A DNA stretch of 62,937 nucleotides from DAOPZJ01 sp964587625 (GTDB lineage: Bacteria; Bacillota; Clostridia; Oscillospirales; JAKOTC01): the NCBI GenBank assembly GCA_964587625.1, contig CAZPLU010000012.1, forward strand, positions 1 through 62,937, read 5' to 3'. This document shows, piece after piece, positions 17,265 to 27,365 of this stretch. The notes below the pieces were generated by a model. That model was not told the origin of the DNA. It saw only the letters and a program-made list of their open reading frames with translations, and searched no databases. Numbering within the stretch: the first letter of the stretch is position 1; each line of letters begins with the position of its first letter. Both the position numbers and the translations under genes were made by a program.

Positions 17265-18059
17265 TTATACGGCTCCGGCTTCGTATAAAAAGGAACGCCC
17301 CTGTTTTCCGACCCGCCTCACCGCGCCGACATGGGCAAGCACGTTCAGCGCCGTCTGCCCCAATCTGTGGTTGCGCCCGACCGCTTTGGCGTAATCCTTG
17401 GTGGTAAACCGCGCGGGCAGCCCCTGGGGAACCAGCTTTTTATAATCACCGATTTCACGGATATAAAACTCCCCGATCAACTCATTCGGAATCCGTTCAC
17501 AGCGCGACGACCCCTTCTTTTTGTCCTTGCTCCAGCCGTTCAAAAAACGGTATTCGGTGCATTCGAGCAACACAAAACACAGGTGCAATTTCGGATGGTC
17601 CAAATACATTTTAATCTTATAAAGCTCTCCGAACGCGTCGTACACCGACCCGGTTCGGGGGCTTTTTCGTTTCGCCGTGGTCTCCCCGGTCTCATTGTCC
17701 ACCCAGCACAGCCATTTCAAACGCGGAATCGGGTAGACCACGGTCACATCGGCAATCCCCAAAAACGCCTCAAGCTTGCTGCGCAGCACGTTGAAAGCCC
17801 GCGTCTGAATTTCGAAAATGCCGCGTTCTCCCAACACCACGTCGGCGACATACCGCCCGAACTTGATCTCGCAGATGCCGCCGTCCAACTCAAAATAGCG
17901 CTTCAACACCGCGTGCAGCGTCTTTTCGGAAAGGGTGCCGATCGACCGCGCGTCGCGGTTGCTCTCTACCCGCGCACCCTCGACAATCTCCGCGCACGCC
18001 GCCCTGAACCGCGCTCTTTCGACTTCTCCGGCCCCCGAAAATTCGTTTCCTTTGATCAT
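17265..18059 (-). CDS. Unrecognised protein, possibly nuclease-like fold
   Basis: The 264-residue soluble protein is not one I can name with confidence. The segment GTLSEKTLHAVLKRYFELDG, then EIKFGRYVADVVLGERGIFEIQT and a helix, has the order helix-Glu, strand-Asp, strand-E-x-Q seen in PD-(D/E)XK nuclease-like folds (roughly residues 43-90). That is inference from the motif only. A basic middle (WSKDKKKGSSRCER) leads to a C-terminal region that looks like a winged helix: FTTKDYAKAVGRNHRLGQTA, then LNVLAHVGAVRRVGKQG. It stands alone and is transcribed towards the Cys-cluster gene. A DNA-binding or restriction-like role is possible but unproven. Confidence 0.6.
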   Translation of the reverse strand: MIKGNEFSGAGEVERARFRAACAEIVEGARVESNRDARSIGTLSEKTLHAVLKRYFELDGGICEIKFGRYVADVVLGERGIFEIQTRAFNVLRSKLEAFLGIADVTVVYPIPRLKWLCWVDNETGETTAKRKSPRTGSVYDAFGELYKIKMYLDHPKLHLCFVLLECTEYRFLNGWSKDKKKGSSRCERIPNELIGEFYIREIGDYKKLVPQGLPARFTTKDYAKAVGRNHRLGQTALNVLAHVGAVRRVGKQGRSFLYEAGAV

Positions 18060-18232
18060 ATCCGTTCTTTCTTCCCAAACACCGTCAACGCTTGTCTATC
18101 TGTGGAAACGGCTTCATGCGGCATCCCGTCGATTCCGGGTGCCAAATTTCCCCGTTTACATAAACCCTGTCAAAAATATACCACATCTGCCTTTTGCTGT
18201 CGAGAAAAAAATTCACTTTTGAACAGAAGGTA

Positions 18233-18284
18233 TTGACATCAAAGGTTTACTGTGTTAAACTCAGTTGGGTTTAACTGATTAAAC
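18233..18284 (+). promoter_or_regulatory. Promoter with clustered operator half-sites for the blaI-like operon
   Basis: TTGACA (18233-18238) and TAAACT (18256-18261) are 17 bp apart. Alternating half-sites overlap and follow the -10: GTTTA (18245-18249), GTTAAAC (18254-18260), GTTTAAC (18269-18275) and TTAAAC (18279-18284). Adjacent ones form inverted repeats, for example GTTAAAC/GTTTAAC. This is the expected position for autorepression by the BlaI-like regulator. Confidence 0.65.
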
Positions 18285-18341
18285 CTGAAACGATGTTTAA
18301 AAATACACAGATTGCAACCCGGATAAATGGGAGGGGATATT

Positions 18342-18701
18342 ATGGATAACCTAAAGCTGTTCGACGCAGAATACCGGTTCATGGACGTCATCTGGGCCAA
18401 TGAGCCGGTCAATTCGACGGAACTCGTTCGCCTGTGCGGCGAGGCGCTCGGGTGGAAAAAATCCACGACCTACACGATGCTGCGGCGGCTGTGCGAACGC
18501 GGCGTCGTCAAAAACCAAGACGCAACCGTCGTCGCCATCACCAAAAAAGACGAGGTGCGCCGCTACGAGAGCGAGGCGCTGCTTGAAAAGGCCTTTGACA
18601 ACTCGCTTCCGACCTTTTTGGCCGCCTTTTTGCATGACAAAAAGCTGTCTCAAAAGGAGGCCGACGAATTGAATAAACTGATCGGGGAGGCGGCGAAATG
18701 A
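18342..18701 (+). CDS. BlaI/MecI/CopY family transcriptional repressor
   Basis: This 119-residue winged-helix repressor starts with MDNLKLFDAEYRFMDVIWAN, the usual BlaI opening. It contains VNSTELVRLCGEALGWKKST, then TYTMLRRLCERGVVKNQD as the recognition region, and a helical dimerisation tail. In characterised systems such repressors are inactivated when the BlaR1/MecR1 sensor detects its signal. The ATG at 18342 follows GAGGGG by 5 bases. Its end overlaps the sensor gene by 4 bases (ATGA), so translation is probably coupled. Clustered inverted half-sites lie in the promoter. Confidence 0.92.
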   Translation: MDNLKLFDAEYRFMDVIWANEPVNSTELVRLCGEALGWKKSTTYTMLRRLCERGVVKNQDATVVAITKKDEVRRYESEALLEKAFDNSLPTFLAAFLHDKKLSQKEADELNKLIGEAAK

Positions 18702-21373
18702 GTGCCCTGTTCATCAAAATCCTCAATATGAGTATGACCGCCTCGGTTGTCGCCGTCGGCGTGATGCTGGTGCGTATTCCGCTGAAAAAAGCCCCGAAGC
18801 TGTTTTCCTATCTGCTCTGGGGGCTGGTGCTGTTCAAACTGGTCTGCCCGGTGACCATCGAATCGGTCAAGGCATTGATTCCGGTCAAAGCCGAACCCAT
18901 ACCGCAGGCCATCGTCACCGCTCCGGTTCCGCAAATTGACAGCGGTATCCGTATGATCGACAGCACCGTCAACGAATTTCTCTCAACCGCCCCCGTGAAA
19001 CCCGCCGCCAGCGCCAACCCGATGCAGGTCCTCCTTGAAATCGCCGCATGGGTCTGGATTGTCGGTGTCGTTGTTTTATTCGCTTATGCCCTGATCTCTT
19101 ATTTTTTGATGAAACACCGCATGAAAACGGCGGTTAAAACCGGCGAGGCATTTGAATCCGACCGCATCTCAACGGCATTTGTACTCGGCTTTTTCCCGCC
19201 GAAAATTCATCTGCCCGCACACCTTTCGCCCAAAGAGCGTGAATACATCCTGCTGCACGAACAGACCCACATCAAACATCTGGATTATATCATCAAGCCG
19301 ATTGTCTATGCGGCGGTCTGCCTGCACTGGTTCAATCCGCTGGTCTGGCTGTCGTATAAAACGGCGATGCAGGATATGGAATTGACCTGCGACGAGAGCG
19401 TGCTGCGGCATTCCGGCGCGGATATCCGCGCCGACTATTCCCGCTCTCTGCTGTCACTCTCCCAAAAGCGCAGCGGCTTGTTAAGTCCGCTTGCGTTCAG
19501 CGAAACCGGAGTCAAGCCGCGCATCAAAAACGCGCTCCACTATAAAAAACCGGCCTTTTGGATCATCCCGGCTTCAATCGTCCTGATCACCGCCGCCGCG
19601 GTCATCTTTCTCCCGAATGCCGGAAGCGTTCCGCCAACCTCCGAATCCGCAAAGGCCGACATCCCCGCCGGTGCAACGGTGTACGAACTGCATATGACGA
19701 TGCCCGATTACGCCTACATCAACAACATCGAAGCAAACAACGACATCGTGACCGAAGAAATATATAAACCCATACAGCTTCAGGGATTCTCCGGTCAACT
19801 CGGGCAGCGCTTCCATTTCGAATCCGACTTGTATGCTCGTTTAGACGGTTATGACGAGGCCTTTTTTCAAAACAAGTGCCTGTTCGCCGTCATTTTGCGT
19901 TCGACCAAGGATAAAACCTGCCTTTTCGAGGGTGTTGAATATACCGAGGCGGTTGAATCTTCGAATCCGGCCGCTCTGTCGGATTTGCTTGTCTCCGTTT
20001 CTCTGAAGCTCGCCGACAACGGCAGCGGATGGGTCGAGGCCGACGCCTGGTGGCTGGTATTAGTCGAACTGGGCCCCGACGCCTCGGGGCGCGCGCCGTC
20101 CGATTACCGGGTGGGGGACGTGCTGCGCAACGAAGACGCCTCGGCGCTGTCTCAGCAATACAAGACCGTCATGTATTACACAGAGAACGGCGAAGACATG
20201 ACCGACCGCTACCTCATCCGGCGATTTTCCGACGGCAACAACGAGCTCTGCACGGTTCAAGGCAAACATCTTCTGAGCGGAGTTGATTTTTACCCGCTGC
20301 CCCATGTGATTGGCGTACTCCGTGACGGCGGCTGGCGTTTGTATGACAAAACCACATTTAAACCCGTGTCCAGCCGGATCTACGAGGAACTGTCGTGCGA
20401 ACAGTACCCCGACGACTGCTGGAATCCCGACCGCTTTCTCGCCAAGCGCGGCGGTTTCTGGGCGCTGCTCGACGGAAACGGAACCGAGCTGACCGGCGCG
20501 GTCTACAAACAAATCCGTTTTAACACCTATGAAGAGACCCGCGCGGTCGCCGTTGTAATCCAAAACGGCAAATACGGCGCAATCGACTACGACGGCAACG
20601 TTGTGATCCCGCCGGAATACGTCTATTTGAGCACGCTCATCTACGATGACTACCAAAAGGACACTTATTTTGTCTTCGACGGAAAGCGGTGGGGGATTTT
20701 GCAACTGGAGGATGACCTGACCGCGAACCCGCCCGACTGGACGGCGCAGGTGCCGAAAGAGGTAACCGAGCGGTATTCGTTTTACGCCCCGAACGGCTAT
20801 TCCGCGTCTAAGGAGGACATTCAAATCAGCGCGCTGTTCGAAAACGACGTCGGATTCAAAATCCTCGGCAGCGAAAACGGCGATATTTCCGACGAACAAA
20901 TGGCGATCCACGCCTCTATGCACATGGAAAATTACAGTTATGATAACGGCAACACCCGCGCCGAATACGACGCCCTGACCGAGAAATATTTCGGCAAAAC
21001 CCTGACCGACTATACCGGCGGCGGGATGTTTGAGTTCATTCCGGGCACCGACCGCATCCGCGCCGTCGGCTGGAGTTTTAATAGCGGTATGTACACGCTG
21101 CCGCGCTCCGTGTCGCTGTCGAACGGTCAATATACCGCGCAATTTTACTGTATCGACGTCCCCGATTCCTACTGGGACGACTCCCCGTACGGCTTCGCCG
21201 ACGTCAGGCGGATGCTGTACGGCGGCGAATGGGGTCCGTTTATCGAATCCGGGCTCACCTTCGGACTGCGCGAGGTCGTCTTCGCGCTCGGCAAAGGAGC
21301 GGACGGCGGCGATTACCCGATCTACAAAAGCGTCCGAATCTTGCAATCCGATTTAAAAGCACCGATTCAATAA
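18698..21373 (+). CDS. BlaR1/MecR1-like M56 metallopeptidase sensor with WG repeats and a C-terminal domain
   Basis: The 891-residue protein starts with the M56 membrane peptidase module: helices at about 10-30, 38-55 and 108-138, then the zinc motif HEQTH at 187-191, the downstream ELTCDE at about 228-233, and a helix at about 285-305. In BlaR1 this module cleaves the repressor after signal binding. The usual penicillin-binding sensor domain is replaced. After a linker domain come WG-type repeats (about 535-680; GGWRLYD, GGFWALLDGNG, NGKYGAIDYDGNVVIPPEY, KRWGIL). A C-terminal domain of about 185 residues follows, and the next gene repeats it. The stimulus is unknown; beta-lactams are not implied. 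Confidence 0.85.
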   Translation: MSALFIKILNMSMTASVVAVGVMLVRIPLKKAPKLFSYLLWGLVLFKLVCPVTIESVKALIPVKAEPIPQAIVTAPVPQIDSGIRMIDSTVNEFLSTAPVKPAASANPMQVLLEIAAWVWIVGVVVLFAYALISYFLMKHRMKTAVKTGEAFESDRISTAFVLGFFPPKIHLPAHLSPKEREYILLHEQTHIKHLDYIIKPIVYAAVCLHWFNPLVWLSYKTAMQDMELTCDESVLRHSGADIRADYSRSLLSLSQKRSGLLSPLAFSETGVKPRIKNALHYKKPAFWIIPASIVLITAAAVIFLPNAGSVPPTSESAKADIPAGATVYELHMTMPDYAYINNIEANNDIVTEEIYKPIQLQGFSGQLGQRFHFESDLYARLDGYDEAFFQNKCLFAVILRSTKDKTCLFEGVEYTEAVESSNPAALSDLLVSVSLKLADNGSGWVEADAWWLVLVELGPDASGRAPSDYRVGDVLRNEDASALSQQYKTVMYYTENGEDMTDRYLIRRFSDGNNELCTVQGKHLLSGVDFYPLPHVIGVLRDGGWRLYDKTTFKPVSSRIYEELSCEQYPDDCWNPDRFLAKRGGFWALLDGNGTELTGAVYKQIRFNTYEETRAVAVVIQNGKYGAIDYDGNVVIPPEYVYLSTLIYDDYQKDTYFVFDGKRWGILQLEDDLTANPPDWTAQVPKEVTERYSFYAPNGYSASKEDIQISALFENDVGFKILGSENGDISDEQMAIHASMHMENYSYDNGNTRAEYDALTEKYFGKTLTDYTGGGMFEFIPGTDRIRAVGWSFNSGMYTLPRSVSLSNGQYTAQFYCIDVPDSYWDDSPYGFADVRRMLYGGEWGPFIESGLTFGLREVVFALGKGADGGDYPIYKSVRILQSDLKAPIQ

Positions 21374-21458
21374 ACAGCGTTTCCAAATGTCATTCACGCT
21401 CTTTGTTGCTGCACCAAATACACCCGGCGCGCGATTTTACTTCCTGCGAAAATGCGCG

Positions 21459-21487
21459 TTGACATAATCAGCCGCCAATGGTATAAA
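21459..21487 (+). promoter_or_regulatory. Promoter of the duplicated-domain gene
   Basis: TTGACA (21459-21464) and TATAAA (21482-21487) are exactly 17 bp apart, 53 bp before the start codon. The gene can therefore be expressed separately from the sensor. The GTTTA-type operators of the blaI-like promoter are not visible here. Confidence 0.7.
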
Positions 21488-21539
21488 ATAAGCAAGCCCA
21501 TTCTGGTTTCACTTATGAACCAATCATCAGGAGGTCACA

Positions 21540-22310
21540 ATGATACTCATGTCAAACGGATTCGAACCGGACAAAAAGACAACGGTCGCAAAAAAACCGA
21601 TGTTCGGCATCATCATCGCCGCGGTGGTTGTCATCGTCCTCTTAGGCGTCATCTTCCTTCCCAACCTCTTAAAAACCCCCGCCCCGGATGAGTCCGAACC
21701 GTCCGCGCCGTCCGAATCCGTCAGCAACGCGGACGAACTGAAAGCCCAAATGGGCGAACTGCTGACAGACGACATCGGCTTTCAATTTTTGGGCAGCGAA
21801 GACGGTCAAATCACCGACGCCCAAATGGCGGCATACGCCGTGGTCAAAATGGACAATTACAACTGGGATACAGGCAACACCCGCGAAGAATACGACGCCG
21901 TGACTCAAAAACATTTCAACAGGAAACTGACCGATTACACCGAAAACGGCATGACCGAAGCCCATCCGGACAGCGTCGACCGCATCCGCGCCGTCGGCTG
22001 GGGTTATGAGGTCAATTATCATGCGGTGACGCGTTCGCTGACAAAAGAGGGCGAAAACCGGTATGTAGGGCAGTTTTATTGCCTGCATATACCCTATTCC
22101 ATTGATGAGGGCTGGAATTACACGGATGAAGAAGCCGGATCCATGTTTGCCGGAGACAACTGGGCGCCGTTTGTGCAATACGGTCGAAAACCCGTTTTGC
22201 TCGAAGTCACCTTCACGGTCGGCCATGAAGCGGGCGGCGCCGCCTACCCGATCTACGAGCGCGTCAAAATCTTGCAAACCGACCTCACCGCCCCTCTTTC
22301 GTCGCAATAA
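21540..22310 (+). CDS. Membrane-anchored homologue of the sensor C-terminal domain
   Basis: The 256-residue protein has a short cytoplasmic N-terminus, one membrane helix (about 22-43, MFGIIIAAVVVIVLLGVIFL), a Pro/Ser/Glu linker, and a domain from about residue 60. That domain is clearly homologous to the last 185 residues of the preceding sensor. Shared blocks include DDIGFQFLGSEDGQITDAQM / DVGFKILGSENGDISDEQM, DTGNTREEYDAVTQKHF, DRIRAVGWGYEVNYHAVTRS, QFYCLHIP and YPIYERVKILQTDLTAP. I do not recognise the domain family. The domain should face outside, as in the sensor, so it may compete for or deliver the same ligand. ATG at 21540 follows AGGAGGT by 5 bases. Confidence 0.8.
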   Translation: MILMSNGFEPDKKTTVAKKPMFGIIIAAVVVIVLLGVIFLPNLLKTPAPDESEPSAPSESVSNADELKAQMGELLTDDIGFQFLGSEDGQITDAQMAAYAVVKMDNYNWDTGNTREEYDAVTQKHFNRKLTDYTENGMTEAHPDSVDRIRAVGWGYEVNYHAVTRSLTKEGENRYVGQFYCLHIPYSIDEGWNYTDEEAGSMFAGDNWAPFVQYGRKPVLLEVTFTVGHEAGGAAYPIYERVKILQTDLTAPLSSQ

Positions 22311-22357
22311 TCCTTTTCTTCTCCCCGTCCATTGAAAACCGAACGCAAAAATCCGCA

Positions 22358-22388
22358 CGCCCCCGCTTTTATTTTAAAAGCGGGGGCG
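22358..22388. terminator. Bidirectional terminator-like hairpin
   Basis: A perfect 13-bp inverted repeat, CGCCCCCGCTTTT / AAAAGCGGGGGCG, has a 5-base loop. It lies 48 bp after the duplicated-domain gene and is also placed to serve the ABC-F operon from the other side. Confidence 0.7.
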
Positions 22389-22487
22389 TTATTCATTCCC
22401 CTCTTGGGAGGGGTGGCATGGCCGCAAAGCGGTCATGACGGGGTGATCCGCCATTCCGAGCGGAAAGCGGTTTTTCAAACGTTCCGT

Positions 22488-22686
22488 CCGAAGGATCTCG
22501 CCACCCGGCATCCGCCGGATCACGCGTCAATCAAACAGCTTTTCAAAATCCACCGTGCGGTCGGCGACCCCACCCTGTCATCCTGAGCGGAGTGCGTACC
22601 GCATACGCACGAAGCCGAAGGATCTCGCCATCCGGCATCCGCCGGATCACGCGTCAATCAAACAGCTTTTCAAAATCCACCGTGCG
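22488..22686. repeat. Direct duplication of the ABC-F 3' end with interspersed repeat
   Basis: 22488-22559 and 22615-22686 match over 72 bp with a single visible mismatch. Both copies encode, on the minus strand, the codons RTVDFEKLFD and a TGA stop that fit the end of the ABC-F gene. Between them is a TCATCCTGAGCGGAG...GAAGGATCTCG element with an inner inverted repeat TGCGTA/TACGCA. The second copy abuts the N gap. Confidence 0.75.
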
Positions 22687-24307
22687 NNNNNNNNNNNNNN
22701 NNNNNNNNNNNNNNNNNNNNNNNNNNNNNNNNNNNNNNNNNNNNNNNNNNNNNNNNNNNNNNNNNNNNNNNNNNNNNNNNNNNNNNGTCGGCGACCTCAG
22801 CGATGAAATTCTTGTCATGCGAAACGAAGATCACGCTGCCCGCAAAATTCGCGAGGGCCTTTTTCAGCCGCGCCACGCACTTGACGTCGAGGTGGTTGGT
22901 CGGCTCGTCCAAGATCAGCAGCGTGTACGGCCTGAAGATCACGCGGCAGAGTTTGATTTTGGCCTGCTCTCCGCCCGATAATTGCGCGACCGGCTTGTTG
23001 ATCAGCTTTGCCGAAAGCCCGCACGACGCCAGCGCCCGCCGAATCTCCACATCCGGCACCGACGGATACCACTCCTTGACATATCGGAACGCCGTCCACT
23101 CGGCTTGTTCCCAGACGCTCTCCTGCTCGTAATACCCGACCGTCGCCTTCGGGTGGAACAAAAACTCCCCCGAGATCGCCGGAATGAGCTTACAGACCGT
23201 TTTCAAAAACGTCGTCTTTCCGATGCCGTTAAAACCGGTCACGGCGACTTTTTCGCCCAAGACCAGCCGCAGGTCAATCGGCGGCAGCAGCGCGAAATCG
23301 TACCCGACCGAGAGGGCTTTGGTCATCAGCACCTCGCGCCCCGTGATCGGCTGGTAGCGAAACGAAAACGTCGGCTCGGGGCTGTCCGTCGGCTTGTCGA
23401 GGACGTCCATCTTTTCCAGTTCCTTGCGGCGGCTCTTGGCCATCTTGGAAGTCGACGCGCGCGCGAGGTTGCGGTCGATGTAGTCCTGCAGCTTTTCGAT
23501 CTGTTTCTGCTGGCTCTCGTAGTCCTTGACGTAGGCGGCGCGCCGCTCCTCCTTGAGTTTTGCGAAGGTCTCGTAGTCGCCGCCGTAGCGGGTGATTTTG
23601 CCGTGCTCGATGTCGCAGATGCAGTTGGTGACGCGGGTCAAAAACTTATAATCGTGCGAGACGATCATATAGGTCCCTTTGAAATTATTCAAATATTTGA
23701 CCAGCCATTCGATGTGTTCGGCATCCAAAAAGTTCGTCGGCTCGTCGAACAGCATCACGTCGGGCTCCTCGAGCAGCAGCCGCGCCAGCATGACCTTTGC
23801 GCGCTGTCCGCCCGAGAGCTGCGCGGCGAGCCGATCCAGCCCGAACGCGTTCAAGCCGAGGCCGGCGGCGGTCTTTTCGATCTTCGCCTCCAGCCCGTAA
23901 AACCCGTCGCGGTCAAGCACTTGCTGCCATTCGCCGCATTGTTCGTTCAACTCGGCAATGCGCGCCTCGTCCTTGCAAACCGCAATCTCTGCAAACGCCC
24001 TTTGCATGTTCGCGTTGGCCTCGTAGGCCTCGGCGAACGCCGTGCGCAAAAATTGACGCACCGTGAGCGCCGAACCGATGGTCAGTTGCTGGTCGATGTA
24101 CCCCAGCCGCATCCGGGCGTTGAATTTGATCTGTCCTTTGTCGGGCAGCACCTTTCCAGTCAGCATGTTGACAAAGGTGCTCTTGCCCGCGCCGTTCAAG
24201 CCGGTCAGACCCATCTTGTCGCCGCCGAACAGCTCCATCTCGGCGTCGTTGAAAAGCGGTGCGTCCCCGAAGGTGTGGCACAGCGCTTTTACTTCCAATA
24301 CGCTCAT
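22654..24307 (-). CDS. ABC-F family ATP-binding protein
   Basis: ABC-F proteins have two ATPase domains and no membrane part. They act on ribosomes in translation or in antibiotic protection. Domain 1 has GLNGAGKSTF, a signature LSGGQRAKVMLARLL and DEPTNFLD. Domain 2 has GFNGIGKTTFLK, LSGGEQAKIKLCRV and DEPTNHLD. The interdomain linker is charged (YESQQKQIEKLQDYID, KSRRKELEKMD). A 100-N gap falls near the 3' end. If it is closed to zero, the frame continues as AEVAD-RTVDFEKLFD and stops at 22654-22656, a natural C-terminus, which is why I place the end there. The acetyltransferase gene ends 1 base upstream of its ATG. Confidence 0.88.
22687..22786. other. Assembly gap (100 N)
   Basis: Exactly 100 N, a default scaffolding length. 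Bases left of the gap (CCACCGTGCG) and right of it (GTCGGCGACC) read as continuous in the duplicate copy at 22550-22569. The real missing length may therefore be zero or a repeat unit. Confidence 0.9.
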
Positions 24308-24308
24308 T

Positions 24309-24776
24309 TTATATCAGTTCCTTTATCGCGGGCGCGGTATAAATCCGGCAGGGACTTCCGTCGTCCCCGACGCCCTGCGCCAAATACCGCCAGCCGTATT
24401 TTTCATAATATCGCGTGTGGTCGGTACACAAATATATCGTGTCAAAGCCGCTTTTCGCGGCTTCCTTTCGTGCGAATCCGAGCAATTCCCCGCCGAGACC
24501 CCGCCCGCGTGACGATTTTTCAACATACAGCGCGCAGACATAGGGAAACAGGTCGGTGCGGTCGACAAAGTCGTTTAAAATCAACCCGCAGCCGCCGATG
24601 ATCCCGCCGTTTTCATCAGTCGCGATAAACCATTTTGGAAGCGGCCCGCGGTTTTCGATCATGTCGGCAAAACTTTTTTCGTATTCAACACGCTGTATCC
24701 CCCATTTCGAGGCGAACCAGCCGACCGCAGCGTCTGTAAACTGCGGCTTATCGGCGACGCAAAATATCTCAATCAT
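24309..24776 (-). CDS. GNAT family N-acetyltransferase
   Basis: The 155-residue protein has the GNAT acetyl-CoA motif VEKSSRGRGLGGELLGFARK (R-G-R-G-L-G) and an upstream strand IIGGCGLILNDF. The tail LCTDHTRYYEKYGWRYLAQG is the normal strand 5 / helix 4 region. It resembles small acetyltransferases of the antibiotic or free-metabolite type, but no substrate can be assigned. It is the first gene of a two-gene unit with the ABC-F gene, separated by a single base. Confidence 0.88.
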   Translation of the reverse strand: MIEIFCVADKPQFTDAAVGWFASKWGIQRVEYEKSFADMIENRGPLPKWFIATDENGGIIGGCGLILNDFVDRTDLFPYVCALYVEKSSRGRGLGGELLGFARKEAAKSGFDTIYLCTDHTRYYEKYGWRYLAQGVGDDGSPCRIYTAPAIKELI

Positions 24777-24921
24777 TTCAATTTGTTACCACCCGTCGGC
24801 GAAACCGTAAACCGGAATCGTTATCATGCCGATACTCACCCATGCTCATTTTTTACCCTACACGCCTGAAAGAATAGCATCATTTCGGGTTTTTGTCAAT
24901 TCCGGCGGTGTCATTTATTCG

Positions 24922-25050
24922 TGTCATCCTGAGCGGAGCGTGTGTATGCGACCGTATCGCATACACACGCGCAGTCGAAGGATCTCGGGCTGCCGGCGGC
25001 TTGTCGGTGGCGAGATCCTTCGATTCCGCTGCGCTTCACTCAGGATGACA
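24922..25050. repeat. Long-hairpin interspersed repeat
   Basis: Nested inverted repeats: TGTCATCCTGAG (24922-24933) with CTCAGGATGACA (25039-25050), GTGTGTATGCG (24940-24950) with CGCATACACAC (24958-24968), and GAAGGATCTCG (24977-24987) with CGAGATCCTTC (25011-25021). A single-armed relative follows at about 25127-25171. Other members are at 22.58 and 53.9 kb. The 493-bp spacer 24777-25269 contains no gene. Confidence 0.8.
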
Positions 25051-25210
25051 AATCGGGGTTGGAAAGTAGAAATTAGAAATTGGTAAACGGGAAACGGTTG
25101 ACTCCCCTTTTGTATAATATTTTTTCATCCTGAGCGCAAAGCGTCATTTCATGACGCTCCGGAGGGATCTCGGATTTATACAGTCAAATGATTCCGTTCC
25201 CGAAAACCGC

Positions 25211-25239
25211 TTGCGATTTAGTCCCGAATATCTTATAAT
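25211..25239 (+). promoter_or_regulatory. Promoter of the GH4 gene
   Basis: TTGCGA (25211-25216) and a perfect TATAAT (25234-25239) are 17 bp apart, 30 bp before the start codon. Confidence 0.7.
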
Positions 25240-25269
25240 GAACTCAATTACTTCGTGGAGGTTATTATT

Positions 25270-26589
<1,320 letters not shown>

Positions 26590-26616
26590 AATTGCCAAGT
26601 ATTATTGAGACACATA

Positions 26617-27309
26617 TCAAATTTTATTCTTCAAAAATACGCAGACATTGCCGTTCCGGTCACAGGCGGCGAGCGCGATCATGATCACGCTCGCCGCCTT
26701 TAATTTTTCCAGTTCACACATCAGCCATTGCTCGTCCTTGCCGATCTCCGAGAGGTTCTTGTATAAAATCTTCCCGTCGATGACCAGCTCAGTTTTCAGC
26801 GTGTCCTGCGGCGGCTTCAAATTCATATCCTGCGGCGTCAGCGTCCGCTTCGCGGCAATCGGCAAAAAGCTGATCTCGCCGTTCGGCTCCAGCAGAGCCG
26901 TCCGGATATCGGTCGGGTCGAAAAAGCCCGCCGAACGCGCCCTGCATAAAAATTCATTGATATCAATGCGCGCATGCTTGAAATTCTCCATAAAAAACTT
27001 GCCGCCGTCAAATAATATCACCGGTTTGCCCGTGATGATCTTGCGCATCAAAATGGATTTATCCGATAACAACGCCGCTCCGATCGCCACCAGCCCGTAT
27101 ACGATCATCGCGGTCAGCGGAACCCCGAAATCGTCAAAGCCCGTTATGGCAAGTTCGGCCGCGATCGAGCCGATCGTGATGCCGTTGATATAATCGAAAA
27201 CCCCGAGCTGTGAAATCTGCCGTTTCCCCATCAGGCGGGTCAGCCCGAACAGCGCCACCGCCGACGCAAACGCCATCACCGCCGTTTTTAAAATCGCCTC
27301 CATGCGCAC
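26617..27309 (-). CDS. DUF421 (YetF-type) membrane protein
   Basis: The 230-residue protein has three N-terminal membrane helices with the family feature FGLTRLMGKRQISQLGVFDY and NGITIGSIAAELA. A cytosolic domain follows with KPVILFDGGKFFMENFKHAR, INEFLCRARSAGFFDP and TALLEPNGEISFLP. This is the DUF421 arrangement seen in Bacillus YetF and relatives, some of which affect spores or stress. The biochemical role is not established. It is convergent with the GH4 gene, 27 bp apart with no terminator hairpin visible between them. Confidence 0.9.
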   Translation of the reverse strand: MRMEAILKTAVMAFASAVALFGLTRLMGKRQISQLGVFDYINGITIGSIAAELAITGFDDFGVPLTAMIVYGLVAIGAALLSDKSILMRKIITGKPVILFDGGKFFMENFKHARIDINEFLCRARSAGFFDPTDIRTALLEPNGEISFLPIAAKRTLTPQDMNLKPPQDTLKTELVIDGKILYKNLSEIGKDEQWLMCELEKLKAASVIMIALAACDRNGNVCVFLKNKI

Positions 27310-27365
27310 CGCTCCTCTCTCCCGTCAGTATTTCCGAAAAAATTTTATTTATTTTCCCCGGCGCC

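Noticed and set aside
18698..21373. Calling the BlaR1-like protein a beta-lactam sensor
   Set aside because: No penicillin-binding domain with SxxK/KTG motifs follows the M56 module, and no beta-lactamase gene is adjacent.
22982..24601. Long plus-strand open frame opposite the ABC-F gene
   Set aside because: It is the antisense reading of a G+C-rich gene with clear ATPase motifs, has Arg/His/Leu-rich composition and no recognisable domain. Several similar long antisense frames (2.3-3.1, 20.1-21.3, 25.1-26.6 and 33.2-35.0 kb) were dropped for the same reason.
24922..25171. Possible small RNA gene in the hairpin-rich spacer before the GH4 gene
   Set aside because: The inverted repeats belong to a dispersed repeat family also present at 22.58 and 53.9 kb. 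No dedicated promoter or terminator is seen.
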